Below are positions 35,590 through 46,689 of a DNA stretch of 64,000 nt, piece by piece (the stretch's first letter is position 1; every line of letters begins with the position of its first letter). The stretch is from Mermis nigrescens (Eukaryota > Nematoda > Enoplea > Mermithida > Mermithidae). A program made the position numbers and the translations under genes. The DNA lies in the NCBI GenBank assembly GCA_036768485.1, contig JAVLUZ010000142.1, forward strand, positions 15,844,407-15,908,406. The letters are read 5' to 3'. The notes under the pieces were generated by a model. The model was not told the origin of the DNA, searched no databases, and saw only the letters and a list, made by a program, of their open reading frames with translations.

Positions 35590-35809
35590 GTCTGTTTCAC
35601 TTACTTTTGCGGTTTTCTTCTGAATTTTTCCACAAAAATCAGGCTACAAAAGCAGTTTAAACTTTTGATGCAGTAATGCGGCTTAACACAAGCATACGCA
35701 TCTATATGGCTCGACATACTGTAGAATATCATATTTATTGTACTAGTTTGAAACACTTTTGTAGTCGCTTCAAACTTTTCCAAAAACCCCAAAGTTAAAT
35801 GAAACAGAC
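35590..35809. mobile_element. G-type MITE with TA duplication
   Basis: 220 bp, ends GTCTGTTTCA and inverse TGAAACAGAC, flanked by TA (35588-35589, 35810-35811). The interior differs from the 42720 copy, so the two share ends only; probably mobilised by the same Tc1/mariner source. Lies between SDHA and element E. Confidence 0.8.
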
Positions 35810-38800
35810 TATAACAGCAATCTAATTTTTCTTAGTAAAAGTAATTGTACAGTGTAAACTACAATGATTGTTTAGTCTTATCATAGGTAGCGCGTTAGCG
35901 CGTACCTATAATATACTTGGGTACCCCCAACATATGTCCCTTCCCCCTCACAGCTATAACGGCACACATCTGAGAGGTGCGGTTTTTTTAAAAGGTAGAT
36001 AATAAAAAACTTAGGAACCCAATTTTTTCTTGTTTACACTCAATACCGAGCGCGTCGAGAGTGTGTAAAGTTTACACCAAAAATTCAAATGATTTGCGGA
36101 GGGCCAATTTCTTTAAAAAATGTTTTCCCAAATTAGTAGGTTACGAATCTGGTCTTAAAATTTCTATACACTCATTGGTTGTTGTACAGGAGTGTAAATT
36201 AGACGGTTTTTTACTGTTTTCATGTGCAAGAGCATATCTAACTCACTTTTACATTCTATGAAGTCTGATTGGTTTCAAAAGGTAGACGGTTATAAAATCT
36301 AGGATAGTCTTCCTTTATTTTTTTAAAGTAATATTTTCAAATTTAGAGGCGGTTTATTGTAAAGAGTCTGGGACAAAAAAATATTTTTTCCCTGCCATAT
36401 TCTCCACTTAGTAGACAGAACGTGGTAACTACCTTTAAAATGTGCCTCGTCTTAAGAGCTACACGTCAAAATTTATTTTGTTTCTTTACAATCAATATTG
36501 CGTTATTAGTGCAGGTGTAAACTTTACACTGAAAAAAGTTTTTCCGCCCAGAGCGTCGTGGATGATGAATTTTTTTTAAAAATGTTCTCCGTAAGGTCAG
36601 AATAACGAATCTGACCTTTAAACTTTTCTACAGCCACTGTTTGTTGAGGTATGAAGAGTTGAACTTTGAATTCTCACAGCTATAATGGCACACATCTGAG
36701 AGGTGCGGTTTTTTTAAAAGGTAGATAATGAAAAAACTGAGGACCCCAATTTTTTGTTTACACTAAATACCGAGCGAGTCGTGAGTGTGTAAAGTTTACA
36801 CCAAAAATTCATATGATTTGCGGAGGGCCAAATGTTCTAAAAAATATTTTCCTTCATTAGTAGGTTACGAATCTGGTCTTAAAATTTCTTTACACTCATT
36901 AGTTGTTGCACAGGAGTGTAAATTAGACGGTTTTTTACTGTTTTTATGTGCACGAGCATATCTAACTCAATTTTACATTCTATGCAATCTGATTGATTTC
37001 AAAAGGTAGACGGTTATAAAATCTAGGGGGTCTTTTTTATTTTTTAAAAAAACAATATTTTTTAAATTTAGAGGCGGTTTATTGTAAACAGTCTAGGAAA
37101 AAAATATTTTTCCCTGCCATATTATCCACTTAGTAGACAGAACGTGGTACCTAACTACCTTTAAAATGTGCCTCGTCCTAAGCGCTACACGTCAAAATTT
37201 ATTTTGTTTCTTTACAATCAATATTGCGTTATTAGTGCAGGTGTAAACTTTACACTGAAAAATTTTTTTCGCCTAGAGCGTCGTGGATGATGAATTTTTT
37301 GAAAAAATGTTCTCCGTAAGGTCAGAATAACGAATCTGACCTTTAAACTTTTCTACAGCCACTGTTTGTTCAGGTATGAAGAGGTGAACTTTAAATTGTA
37401 TATCTATTTTCTAATGCCGATAGATAACTACGTATTGCATATTGTTTGATCAGATTTTTCTAATTTCAGAGGTTTTTGACTCGTCTTTAATATGCACTAT
37501 TCTTAAACTCCAGTAGAATGATGAATATTTTTTAATAATTAACTAAGTATTAAAATTCGCCGATTTGTCGAGTTGGTGACAGAGGCTGACGCATCCGTTC
37601 TCGCATGCGGGTTTAAAAAAAGACAGATGGATTCAAATATTCTGAGTATTGACTTTTTCATTTTTTAATTCTTTCGGCAAAACCATGCACTTTCGACTTG
37701 TTTATGTCTGCCAACAACTCCGGTATGAGATTTAAGAAATTTTTTCAGACAGAAATGTACTATGGATCAAGAGCTATCTTGTGTTTACCAGCAAACTTTT
37801 CTACAATCAATACACAATTAGTACCAGGGATTTAAACTTTACACTCTAGTGGATGAGTAAAAAAATAGGTTTTGTCCGAGATTTCTCTGCCAACTTTTTC
37901 GATTATGAGTTGGGATGAATTGAATAAAATAGAAATAAAATAACTTTAAAGGGCCACAGGTAGCAGCAAGCCGCGTTAAAAAACGTAATATTGAGTTGTT
38001 TATGGGGGTGTAAAGTTCGAAATCTGAGGTGTAAAATGGGTGAAAAAACAGGTTTTTTCGTATTTTGATTGGTAAATCATATCAAGTATTTTGCGGAACA
38101 TAAGTTTGGCACATTCAAACGTACTACAATCAAAGGGCTACAAACTGGCCCGAACCGAATTTATTTACACTCAATGGGACGTTAGGCTCAGATTTTTAAA
38201 GTTTACAATGTGGTGGACAGTGGAAAATACGTGTTTGTCCATTTTTTTCGCCACTCTCTCTGTTCAGAAGTCGGGCGAGGTCGAATAGGATAAAATAAAG
38301 TACTTTCTAAGGGGTACGCGTCACAGCGAAATGCGTTTGTTTACATCAACATTTAACTTTTTCGGGAGGTGTAAATTCAAAAAAATGGGGGAGTTAAACG
38401 TGTTTCTGTCTTGTTTTTTCTGCCAAGTTCTGGGTTATGAGTCTGGACATAATCTCAAGTCTAAAAATTAACCAGAAACCAAATGTGATACGCCAATTTG
38501 TTTGCACTCAACAGTGGTGTAAAGTGGTTAACATCTGATATTTATTTGTCCTCGGTCCATTGTGTAGAATTAATCTTTTCATAAATGTTGATTGTAATTT
38601 CACAGTAATATCAGAATTACGAATTCAACTGAAATTTTCTCCACCTTCTGTGGTTGTGTTAAGTTTACACTGCATCTTAACTTTAGTTCTAGAGCCTTGC
38701 GGAAGCTGAATTTTTTCAAAATGTATACGTAAAATCAGAATTGGGAATCTGACTGTCAGTTTTCTCTACACCTAGTAGTTGTGTAAAGTTTGCACTATTC

Positions 38801-40831
38801 ATTTGTTGTCAATATGTAGTCTATACTACAAATTTATTTTACTTCCAAATCTGAGCGTTAGGGTTCCTTACACTTGATATTTGCGTAAAGTTTATGCTGA
38901 AAAACTTTGATCTGTTTAAATAATGTAAGGTTGTCTTGTTTAAAACGGATAATGCTGATGTTAGGAACACTATTTTTTTCCGCGTTCTTGGACTGCTGTC
39001 ATTATTGTGGTATGTCACAGTATGTGTTTACTGACTGATGTAGGTACTGAAATCATGCTAATTAAAAGTAGGGTACTAGCAACGAAAAATGCTCCGATAG
39101 AACAAAAAAGATGAATATACTTGGAATTGTGGATTATTAAGGATGTAAAAGGAGGGGACTAAGAAAAATCTACCTAAAGTCTCAAAATCTGCTAAAAATC
39201 ACACTTTTTCTAAGCAACGCAAAAAATCGAAGTATATTCTGCGGCCAACAGATTAAAATAAATCTTTATCCATAAAAATTATTGAAAAAGCAGCACGTTA
39301 GCTTATGCAGTAGCTATGGGAAATGATATTGAGTAAACTAACAGTCTTTCTAAGCCAATTGAATGAAATAGCAAACATCGATGCATCCAAGACAACTGAT
39401 GAAATTATTGGTTTAAAACAGTAGGAAACGCGTAAGTTGACTCAAAACAGACTAAATGTAAGTACAGTAGCATTCCCGTAACGATTATGTGCACTAATTA
39501 ATCGGTCCCTGCTTTGCTTGCTATAATGTTCATAACAAAATAAAACAACTTTAAATACAATACCACTTAGTTTTCTTTCAATCAAGATATGAAGCTAGTC
39601 AGCTTTGCTACTTGCCAGCAATTTTAAAAAAGTAAACATTATAGATTTCGTTTATACACTCTTATCTGGAACTTTTAACATTATTTAAAAAGACACTTTG
39701 TACGGAGACGCAGAATATACATCGATTTATTGCGTTGCTTAGAGGAAGTGTGATTTTTAGCAGATTTTGCGACTTTAGGTAGATTTTTCCTAGTCTCCTC
39801 CTTTTACATCCTTAATAATCCAAAATTCCAAGTATTTTCATCTTTTTTGTTCAATCGGAGCATTTTTCTTTGCTAGTTAATTTAATGCTCACGCAGATCC
39901 AAAAATTGTGATCCGTGCTCAGTGTTTCGTGAGATCGAATATAGGAGCACTATAGTGGAATCATTTTGTTATATTAGAATTGTGCGTGCATTTATCGTGC
40001 GGTATTGTAGGATCATCATTCATGTTTAAGAAAATATTTGTAAATCAATTCAAGATGATTCAATACATGCAAAAGAAAAATTACAACAACATACTGTCTG
40101 TAACTGCAGTGCGCAAGCGACAAATCTGAATTGTCTAGTCTTGCCCTAGGGTTAAGACCGTTTGCGGAAGATGGAAACCTTTATTTTTCTGCTTTTTCAA
40201 AGTACCTACATTCGTAGTGTACCTACATATTTCTTCATCTAAAAAGTATTCAGTCCGTTTTCGGTTGCTGCCGAAAAAATGATCGTAGTTCGTAATTTTT
40301 TTAAATCTTGACCTTTACTAACGAAAATAAATTTAAAGCATAAAGTGATCACCAATTATTGTCAGTATAGTACAACGCAGAAAAATGCCCCTATTGAACA
40401 AAAAAGACGAACATACTTGGGATTGTGGATTATTACGGATGTAAAAGGAGGGGACTAGGCAAAAACTACCTATTTATATGCCTAAAGTCGCGAAATCTGC
40501 TAAAAATCAGACTTTCTTTAAGCAACGCCAAAAATCGAAGTGTATTATGCGGCCTGCAGATTGAAATAAACTATTGAACTAAAAAAACATTGAAAAAGCA
40601 GAAAGCTAGCTATTCAGTAGCTTTAAGAAATTAAATGGAGTAAAATGGAGAGACTTTGCAAGCCAATTGAATGAAATTGCAAAAATCGATGCATTCGAGA
40701 CAATTAAAGAAATTATTTTTTAAAGCAGTAGGAAACGCGTAAGCTTACTAATCAATTGACGCCAGGTTTGCTTGCTATAATGCTCATGGTAGCAAAATAA
40801 AACAGCTTTAAATACAATTGTAGTTATAGTT

Positions 40832-40977
40832 TGTTTCACACAACTTCGATCATACGTTTGAAAATTATCTCCGACAATAAACTGACAGATTGCGATTAAA
40901 GCATAATTATCGTGACCTTCGGCTTACTACCGATGAAAATTCTTAGAAATTGTGCACGAAGTTATGTGAAACGGATG
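40832..40977. mobile_element. G-type MITE inside the right arm of element E
   Basis: Ends AGTTTGTTTCACACAACTTCG and, inverted, CCGTTTCACATAACTTCG. Internally nearly parallel to the 42720 copy (ACTGACAGATTGC.ATTAAAGCA, GATGAAAATTCTTAGAA). Ends have decayed. No counterpart was noticed in the left arm, so it would have inserted after the palindrome formed. Confidence 0.7.
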
Positions 40978-42719
40978 ATAGTTTTGTATCAATCACGATA
41001 CGAAGCAAGTCAGCGTTGCAACTAGAATGAAATTTACAAAAAGTATACATTTTTGATTACCTTTATATAGGTACTCTTATGTGAAGCGTTGCAAAATTAT
41101 TCAAAGAATGTTGCACTTTGTCAGAGGCCGCATAATATACTTCGATTTTTTGCGTCGCTTAGTAAATGACTGATTTTTAACTGATTTTGCGACTTTAGGC
41201 GTATACAGAGGTAGCTTTTTCTTAATCCCCTCCTTTTACATCCTTAATAATCCACAGTCCCAAGTATATTCGTTTTTTTCCATCGGATCATTCTTCTTTG
41301 CTAGCACCCTTTTTTTATTAGCATGATTTGATTAAATCAGTCAGTAAACACATGTGGTAACATGCCACGATAATGACAGCAGTCCAAGAACGCGGAAAAC
41401 AATATTGTTCTGAACATGAGCACTATCTATTTAATTAAGACGACCTTACATTATTTAAACAGATCAAAGGCTTTCAGCATAAATTTAACGCAAATATTGG
41501 GTGTAAAGAACAAGTACACTTAAATTCGTAATCCTATTGCTACATGGAACATTTTGAAAAAACATTAAGCTTCTGCAACGCTCTGAAACTAAATTTAATT
41601 TGCAGTGTAAACTTAAAATAACCAATGGGTGTAAAGAAAACATACAGTCAGATTCGTAATCCTGACCTTACGCAACATATTTGGAAAAAACTTTACGTTT
41701 TGCAAGGCTCTGGAAGTAGAATAAAATTATAGTGTAAACTAGACATTAATAATAAATGAATAGTGCAAACTTCACACAACTACTGGGTGTAGAGAAAACT
41801 GACAGTTAGATTCGTACTTCTGAAGTTACGTAGTACATTTTGAAAAAATTGAGCTTCCGCAAGGTTCTAGAAGTAAAGTTAATTTGCAATGTAAGCTTTA
41901 AACAATCACAGAGTGTAATGAAGATTTTAGTCGGATTCGTAATTCTGATATCACTCTGATATTACGAACAATAATTCTGATATTAAGAACATTATTTATG
42001 AAAAAATTTAGTCTCCACAATGGCCTAAAGACAAATAAACATTCGATGTAAACTACTTTACACCACTGTTGAGTCTTTATCATGTCCAGACTCATAACCG
42101 AGGAAGTTGGCAGAAAACAACAGGACATAAATACGTTCAACATCCCCTCCCCCAATTTTTGACTTCACACCTCTCGAAAAAGCTAATTATTGATGTACGT
42201 AAACGCAATTAGATGTGACGTGTACCCTTTAGAAAGTACTTTATTTCTATTTTATTCTACCTATCCCGACTTTTAGACGGAGGAAGTGGCGAACAAGAAA
42301 ACGGACAAAATGTATTTCCCACCATCCATCACATTATAAACTTTAAAAATCTGGGCCTAACTCCCCATTGAGTGTAAATAAATTCTGTTTGGGCCACTTT
42401 GTAGCCTTTAAATCGTAGAACGTTCTTATGTGGAAAACTTCTGTTCCGTAAAATATTTGAGATATCCACCAATCAAAATAGGGAGAAAAACGTGTTTTTT
42501 CGCCCATATTACACCCCTGATTTCGAACTTTACATCCCTATGAATAACTCAAAATTGCGAAATGCGATTTGCTGCGACGTGTAGCCCTTGGACCGCGTTT
42601 TATTCTTATTTTGTTTAACTTGTCCTGGCTTATAATTGGAGAAGTTGGCAGAAAAATCTGATACAAAACCTCTTTTTTTACACCATCCACTAGATTGTAA
42701 ATAAACCTTTAGATCTATA

Positions 42720-42880
42720 GTCTGTTTCATACAACTTCGGTCATGAATTTTAAAGCTATCACCGTCAATAAGCTGACAGATTGCAATTAAAGCATTGATC
42801 TGATATATAATTATCGTAACCCTCAGCCTACTGTCGATGAAAATTCTTAGAATTTATGCACAAAGTTATGTGAAACAGAC
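42720..42880. mobile_element. G-type MITE with TA duplication inside the right arm of element E
   Basis: 161 bp from GTCTGTTTCATACAACTTCG to its inverse end CATAACTTTG...TGAAACAGAC, flanked by TA (42718-42719, 42881-42882). The arms can fold into one long imperfect hairpin. Second G-type insertion in the same arm of E. Confidence 0.85.
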
Positions 42881-44104
42881 TACAACTCCGCATTTAGTGT
42901 AAAAGAATTTGTAGGTAAAGAGAAAGTAGCCCTTGAGTCCAAATACATTTCGATCAATAAAGATTTTTAGGACTCATAATCGGAGTTTTTGGCACTCAGA
43001 AAGAAGTAAAAAACGCGACCAAAATCTGTCCTTACACTGCCAGATTTTTGCACTCTTCACACTCCCTCTCGAGAACTGAAACGAAATTCAAGAAACAGAA
43101 AATTCGTCATCTAGAGATTTTCATCCTCTACAATTCCATGCCATTGAATTGTGTGAGGCACTTATGCTGAGATGTGTACAAGCTCTCCGATAAAGCCGTA
43201 ACAGATTTGTATATCTTATAACGTTCCGCCATAACTTTACACGCCCATTACAAACTCGGTATTAAGTATAAAGTAAAAAAGTGTACATCCGGATTTTCAA
43301 TTATCTATCTACTAAAAATAATCGCCCTCCCTAAAAATGTACCAGGGTTACTGTAGGGGGACCCTCATATGTAGGGGTTACCCAAATATATTATAGGTAC
43401 GCGCTAACGCGCTATTTACGAAAAATACATTCAAAGCATAAGAGTCAAGTCAAGACCAAAGATTGTCAGCATAATACAAAGCACAACACATCAGGTGAAA
43501 GATTTTTACGCACTTACCCGGCTATTCCAAAAGGCTGCACAACTATAACTTCGGTTTTTCGTTGTAAATAAATACATTTGTTAGATGAGTAAGTATTTTT
43601 GAAGCGGAAATAAAGAAATCCAACTCTATACTTTCTTACTCTAATTGAAATTTTATTGCCAATATGCCGAGTACGCAACGAGCAGCGTAATAAAGAAAAA
43701 ACTACGAGTTCAATTTTGTTTGGACGTTCGTAAATTGTTCAATAGCTAGCTCGCGAGAAATCTTTTATGTAGTTTTTTTCCATTGGAACAGAAAAATTGC
43801 TGCATTTTAAATTTGGAAATGAGGCCGACATTTTTTAATTTGTAAATATATTGTTTACCCGATATCTTTTATGCAAGTGGTGTTTTCTTTACTGCTCTAT
43901 TGATCTTTGAAAATATGTGTACCCTCAAACCGGTTCTAGCTTAATTGTAAGAAAATATTGCATCAGACGCCCAAGCACTTTTGTAAGAAAGTTGGGATCT
44001 TTGTTCGTTTACAGCCTTAATTTTTGGTCTAATTCTTGGCAAAAAAGTTTTTTGTTGTCCTTTGGTAAGAGTAGACCCGGGATCCCCCAATCGCAAATCT
44101 CTTT

Positions 44105-44235
44105 CTCTAAATGATATTTTTTCTAATTACACTAGTAATAATAATTTTGATCGGAGCGATAATAATTATAAAAATAATGATAATAATAATAATATTAATA
44201 AAAATAATATTAATAATATTAATAATAATAATAAC

Positions 44236-44266
<31 letters not shown>

Positions 44267-44273
44267 TTAATAA

Positions 44274-44315
<42 letters not shown>

Positions 44316-44440
44316 TGAAAATGTAATAATAATAAAAATAATAATAAGAATAATAAAAGCAATAATAATATTAATAATAATAGTAATAATAATAATAATA
44401 TTGTTAATAATATTAAAAATAATCAATAATATTAGTACTT

Positions 44441-44471
<31 letters not shown>

Positions 44472-44488
44472 TAATAATAATAATAATG

Positions 44489-44537
<49 letters not shown>

Positions 44538-44596
44538 TAATAATAACAATAATAATAGTAATAATAATAATGATAATAATAAAAATAACAATAATG

Positions 44597-44646
<50 letters not shown>

Positions 44647-44745
44647 CGAGCGATAGCATTTAGTAGTATGCATTTAGCAGCGTAATGTTTGGCAGCTGAG
44701 CGATAATAATAATAATATATTATTATGATTATTATTATTATTATC

Positions 44746-44787
<42 letters not shown>

Positions 44788-44790
44788 TAC
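44105..44790. repeat. AAT trinucleotide microsatellite, about 550 bp plus an inverted tail
   Basis: Interrupted (AAT)n from about 44150 to 44645, then a 55-bp unique spacer and a second block at 44704-44787 that switches from AAT to ATT and back, making an imperfect palindrome. Open frames of Asn, Ile or Leu runs across it are artefacts of the repeat. Confidence 0.95.
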
Positions 44791-44991
44791 ATAACAAAAA
44801 CCAGGTGCTTAATCAGCAAGGATTCAGTTTTACTTTATTTTTAAACTCTAGAGGAGAATTAAATTTTTCTGTAACATCGTGACCTTCGTTGACGCTGATT
44901 TAGTGTTTTAAAGCCTTTAAGTATGTAGGTATGCGGTGTAGCCAAAAGATATGTAATGTTAATATCCTGGAGTATGGCAAATCAATGGAGC

Positions 44992-45150
44992 GACCTCCAC
45001 ACATAGGCTTGGGGGTTAATCGGAACCCCATGGACTTCGGCGGATCCCCCAAATCGATAGATCCCCAGAATTGAATTTTTAATGCTATTTCTGGCAATTT
45101 AGCCCTATCGGACCCTAAGAAATCGGTTGCTGCCCATGTTTGGTGACCTC
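44992..45150 (-). repeat. Family B copy
   Basis: Minus-strand copy with CCCCAGAATTGAATTTTTAA on plus and terminal TTGCTGCCCATGTTTGGTGA. Closest to the copy at 12393. Confidence 0.7.
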
Positions 45151-46689
45151 TCTCATCTTGTTGCTGTGCGCCTAATTGTGGATTAAATTTAAGCGATTCA
45201 CTATCAAAACGAAAAGCGGTACACAAATTCCTATTCTGCGGGCGATCCATTAAAATCTGCGAATACGAGCCTTAGCAACATAAAATTGTATACATAGAGG
45301 AATTAAATACTGGCGTATTAATCCAATACAAGAAAAGAAGTGAATTTTTCAGGCAATTTATGCATGTACATGTAACGTTGGTTATATAAAGTAAAGCAAG
45401 CTTTTGAAGAGGACGAGCTGCAAGGACAAGATCAAGAATAATTTTAGCAGCGATATTGCATCAACACAGCGCACAAAATGTTTTGGAAACATTAAAAAAA
45501 TAGAATCGATACAGACTATCTGATGTGTTCCCATGACGCATTATTACAAAAAAGACTTTCACTACTAACACGTATGCATGTGTTGTGTGGTAACAGAAAT
45601 GCAATGCAACATACTTTAGCAGTGTTCAATATTCACAAAAATTTTTAAAACATAGAAATTATCTTTTGTCGTCCCGAGCACATTTTGTAAACTTATTTTT
45701 CATGATCGCACCAAAAAATGAAGCATGAACCCAAAACGCTTAAGCGAGTAGATGTAGGTATGCTTGTAAAACATAGTTCAAATCAGGATTGAAACGAAAT
45801 TTTGAAATGAAAAAGTACAATCCAGATGGCTAGCCATATGTGTTTCGCTATTCACACTTAAGGGGACAAGCAAGCATTAAACATTTTTTAAGAACGTTTT
45901 CAAGGCAAGATACGCTGATGGTTGAGAAAAAGGACAAATTTGGACTTACTCCTCCACTAACTGGAGTAAAAATGTTTTGGCGTCCATCAATTTGGGGGGT
46001 CCGCCAGATTCCTTGGTTCCAGCATCCCCATACTCATCTGTAATAGGGACTATTGCGAGTAGACTATAAAAAATCATGCTTAAAAAATATATATATATAA
46101 ATATAATATAAAAAATTATGTTTTATAATTTTAAGCGTATCTTAATGTGAAAAATCAAGGTTTATCTGCGATTGATTTTTCTAAAGAAATTTAGCGGTTC
46201 CGATCCCCAATTTGCATTCACGTTTCACGTTTATATTTTGCTCGAGTGTGACCTGTTTTCTATATAAATTTAGAATCTTTATAAATTAAATTAAGAAAAC
46301 ACTCTACAGCTCGTTTATTTTATTCGTGGAATATTTTATTTGTTCTACAGTAATTCTGTAATGAACGCATAAATAAAAACGAGATCACTAAAGCTCATAT
46401 GTTGTTTTTTATACTCAGTTAGATCTCGTGTGTTTTCGTTTTCACTTGAACCCCTATTTGCAAGAATGACGCTATAAAACTTGCTCGGTAATTCGCAATA
46501 TTAATGCTGTTGTAATGAGACTACTCATTAACTTGGATATTATTGTTTCTAATCAAAAACTTATAGACTGCTTGCTTGTACATACATTATACACGTGTAA
46601 ACAGCAGAGGAAATTCGGCGTAGATTCACATACATAATTTAATGTTTTCTATATGTGCAGCACAAACAAACATTCAGAACAACCATTTT

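Larger units (their letters stand above)
35883..43417. mobile_element. Element E: 7.5-kb palindromic repeat with hairpin ends
   Basis: Left end ATAGGTAGCGCGTTAGCGCG followed by TACCTATAATATA; right end is the inverse (TATTATAGGTACGCGCTAAC then GCGCTAT). Left arm about 35883-39480, right arm about 43417-40800. Shared blocks match in inverted order, for example CATTATTGTGG.ATGTCACA (39000) against its inverse near 41,370, and GTTATGAGTCTGGACAT (38430) against its inverse near 42,090. The centre has a smaller unit as two inverted pairs (39,085/39,890 and 40,380/41,300). The left arm is also internally duplicated with a 726-bp period (35950 and 36676). The short forms GTGTAAA and TTTACAC recur densely. 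No reading frame looks real. Related pieces lie at 57.3-58.6 and 61.9-64 kb. Class unknown; a giant non-autonomous foldback-like element is my best reading. Confidence 0.75.
43418..46689. other. Gene-free stretch between element E and the Patched-related gene
   Basis: No exon supported. It contains the AAT microsatellite (44105-44790), a family B copy (44992-45150) and a run of TA/AATATA repeats near 46,085-46,120. AATAAA in the minus sense occurs overlapping the stop of the Patched-related gene (about 46687-46692) and near 46,312, either of which could serve its 3' end. Confidence 0.6.

Noticed and set aside
36061..38288. Short ORFs inside element E (for example the pair at 36061 and 36785)
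   Set aside because: They are parallel only because of the 726-bp duplication; low complexity, no recognisable domain, and not kept open in the related E copies.
44062..44819. Long open frames of poly-Asn, poly-Ile, poly-Leu or poly-Tyr
   Set aside because: They arise in every frame from the AAT/ATT microsatellite; no conserved sequence outside the repeat.
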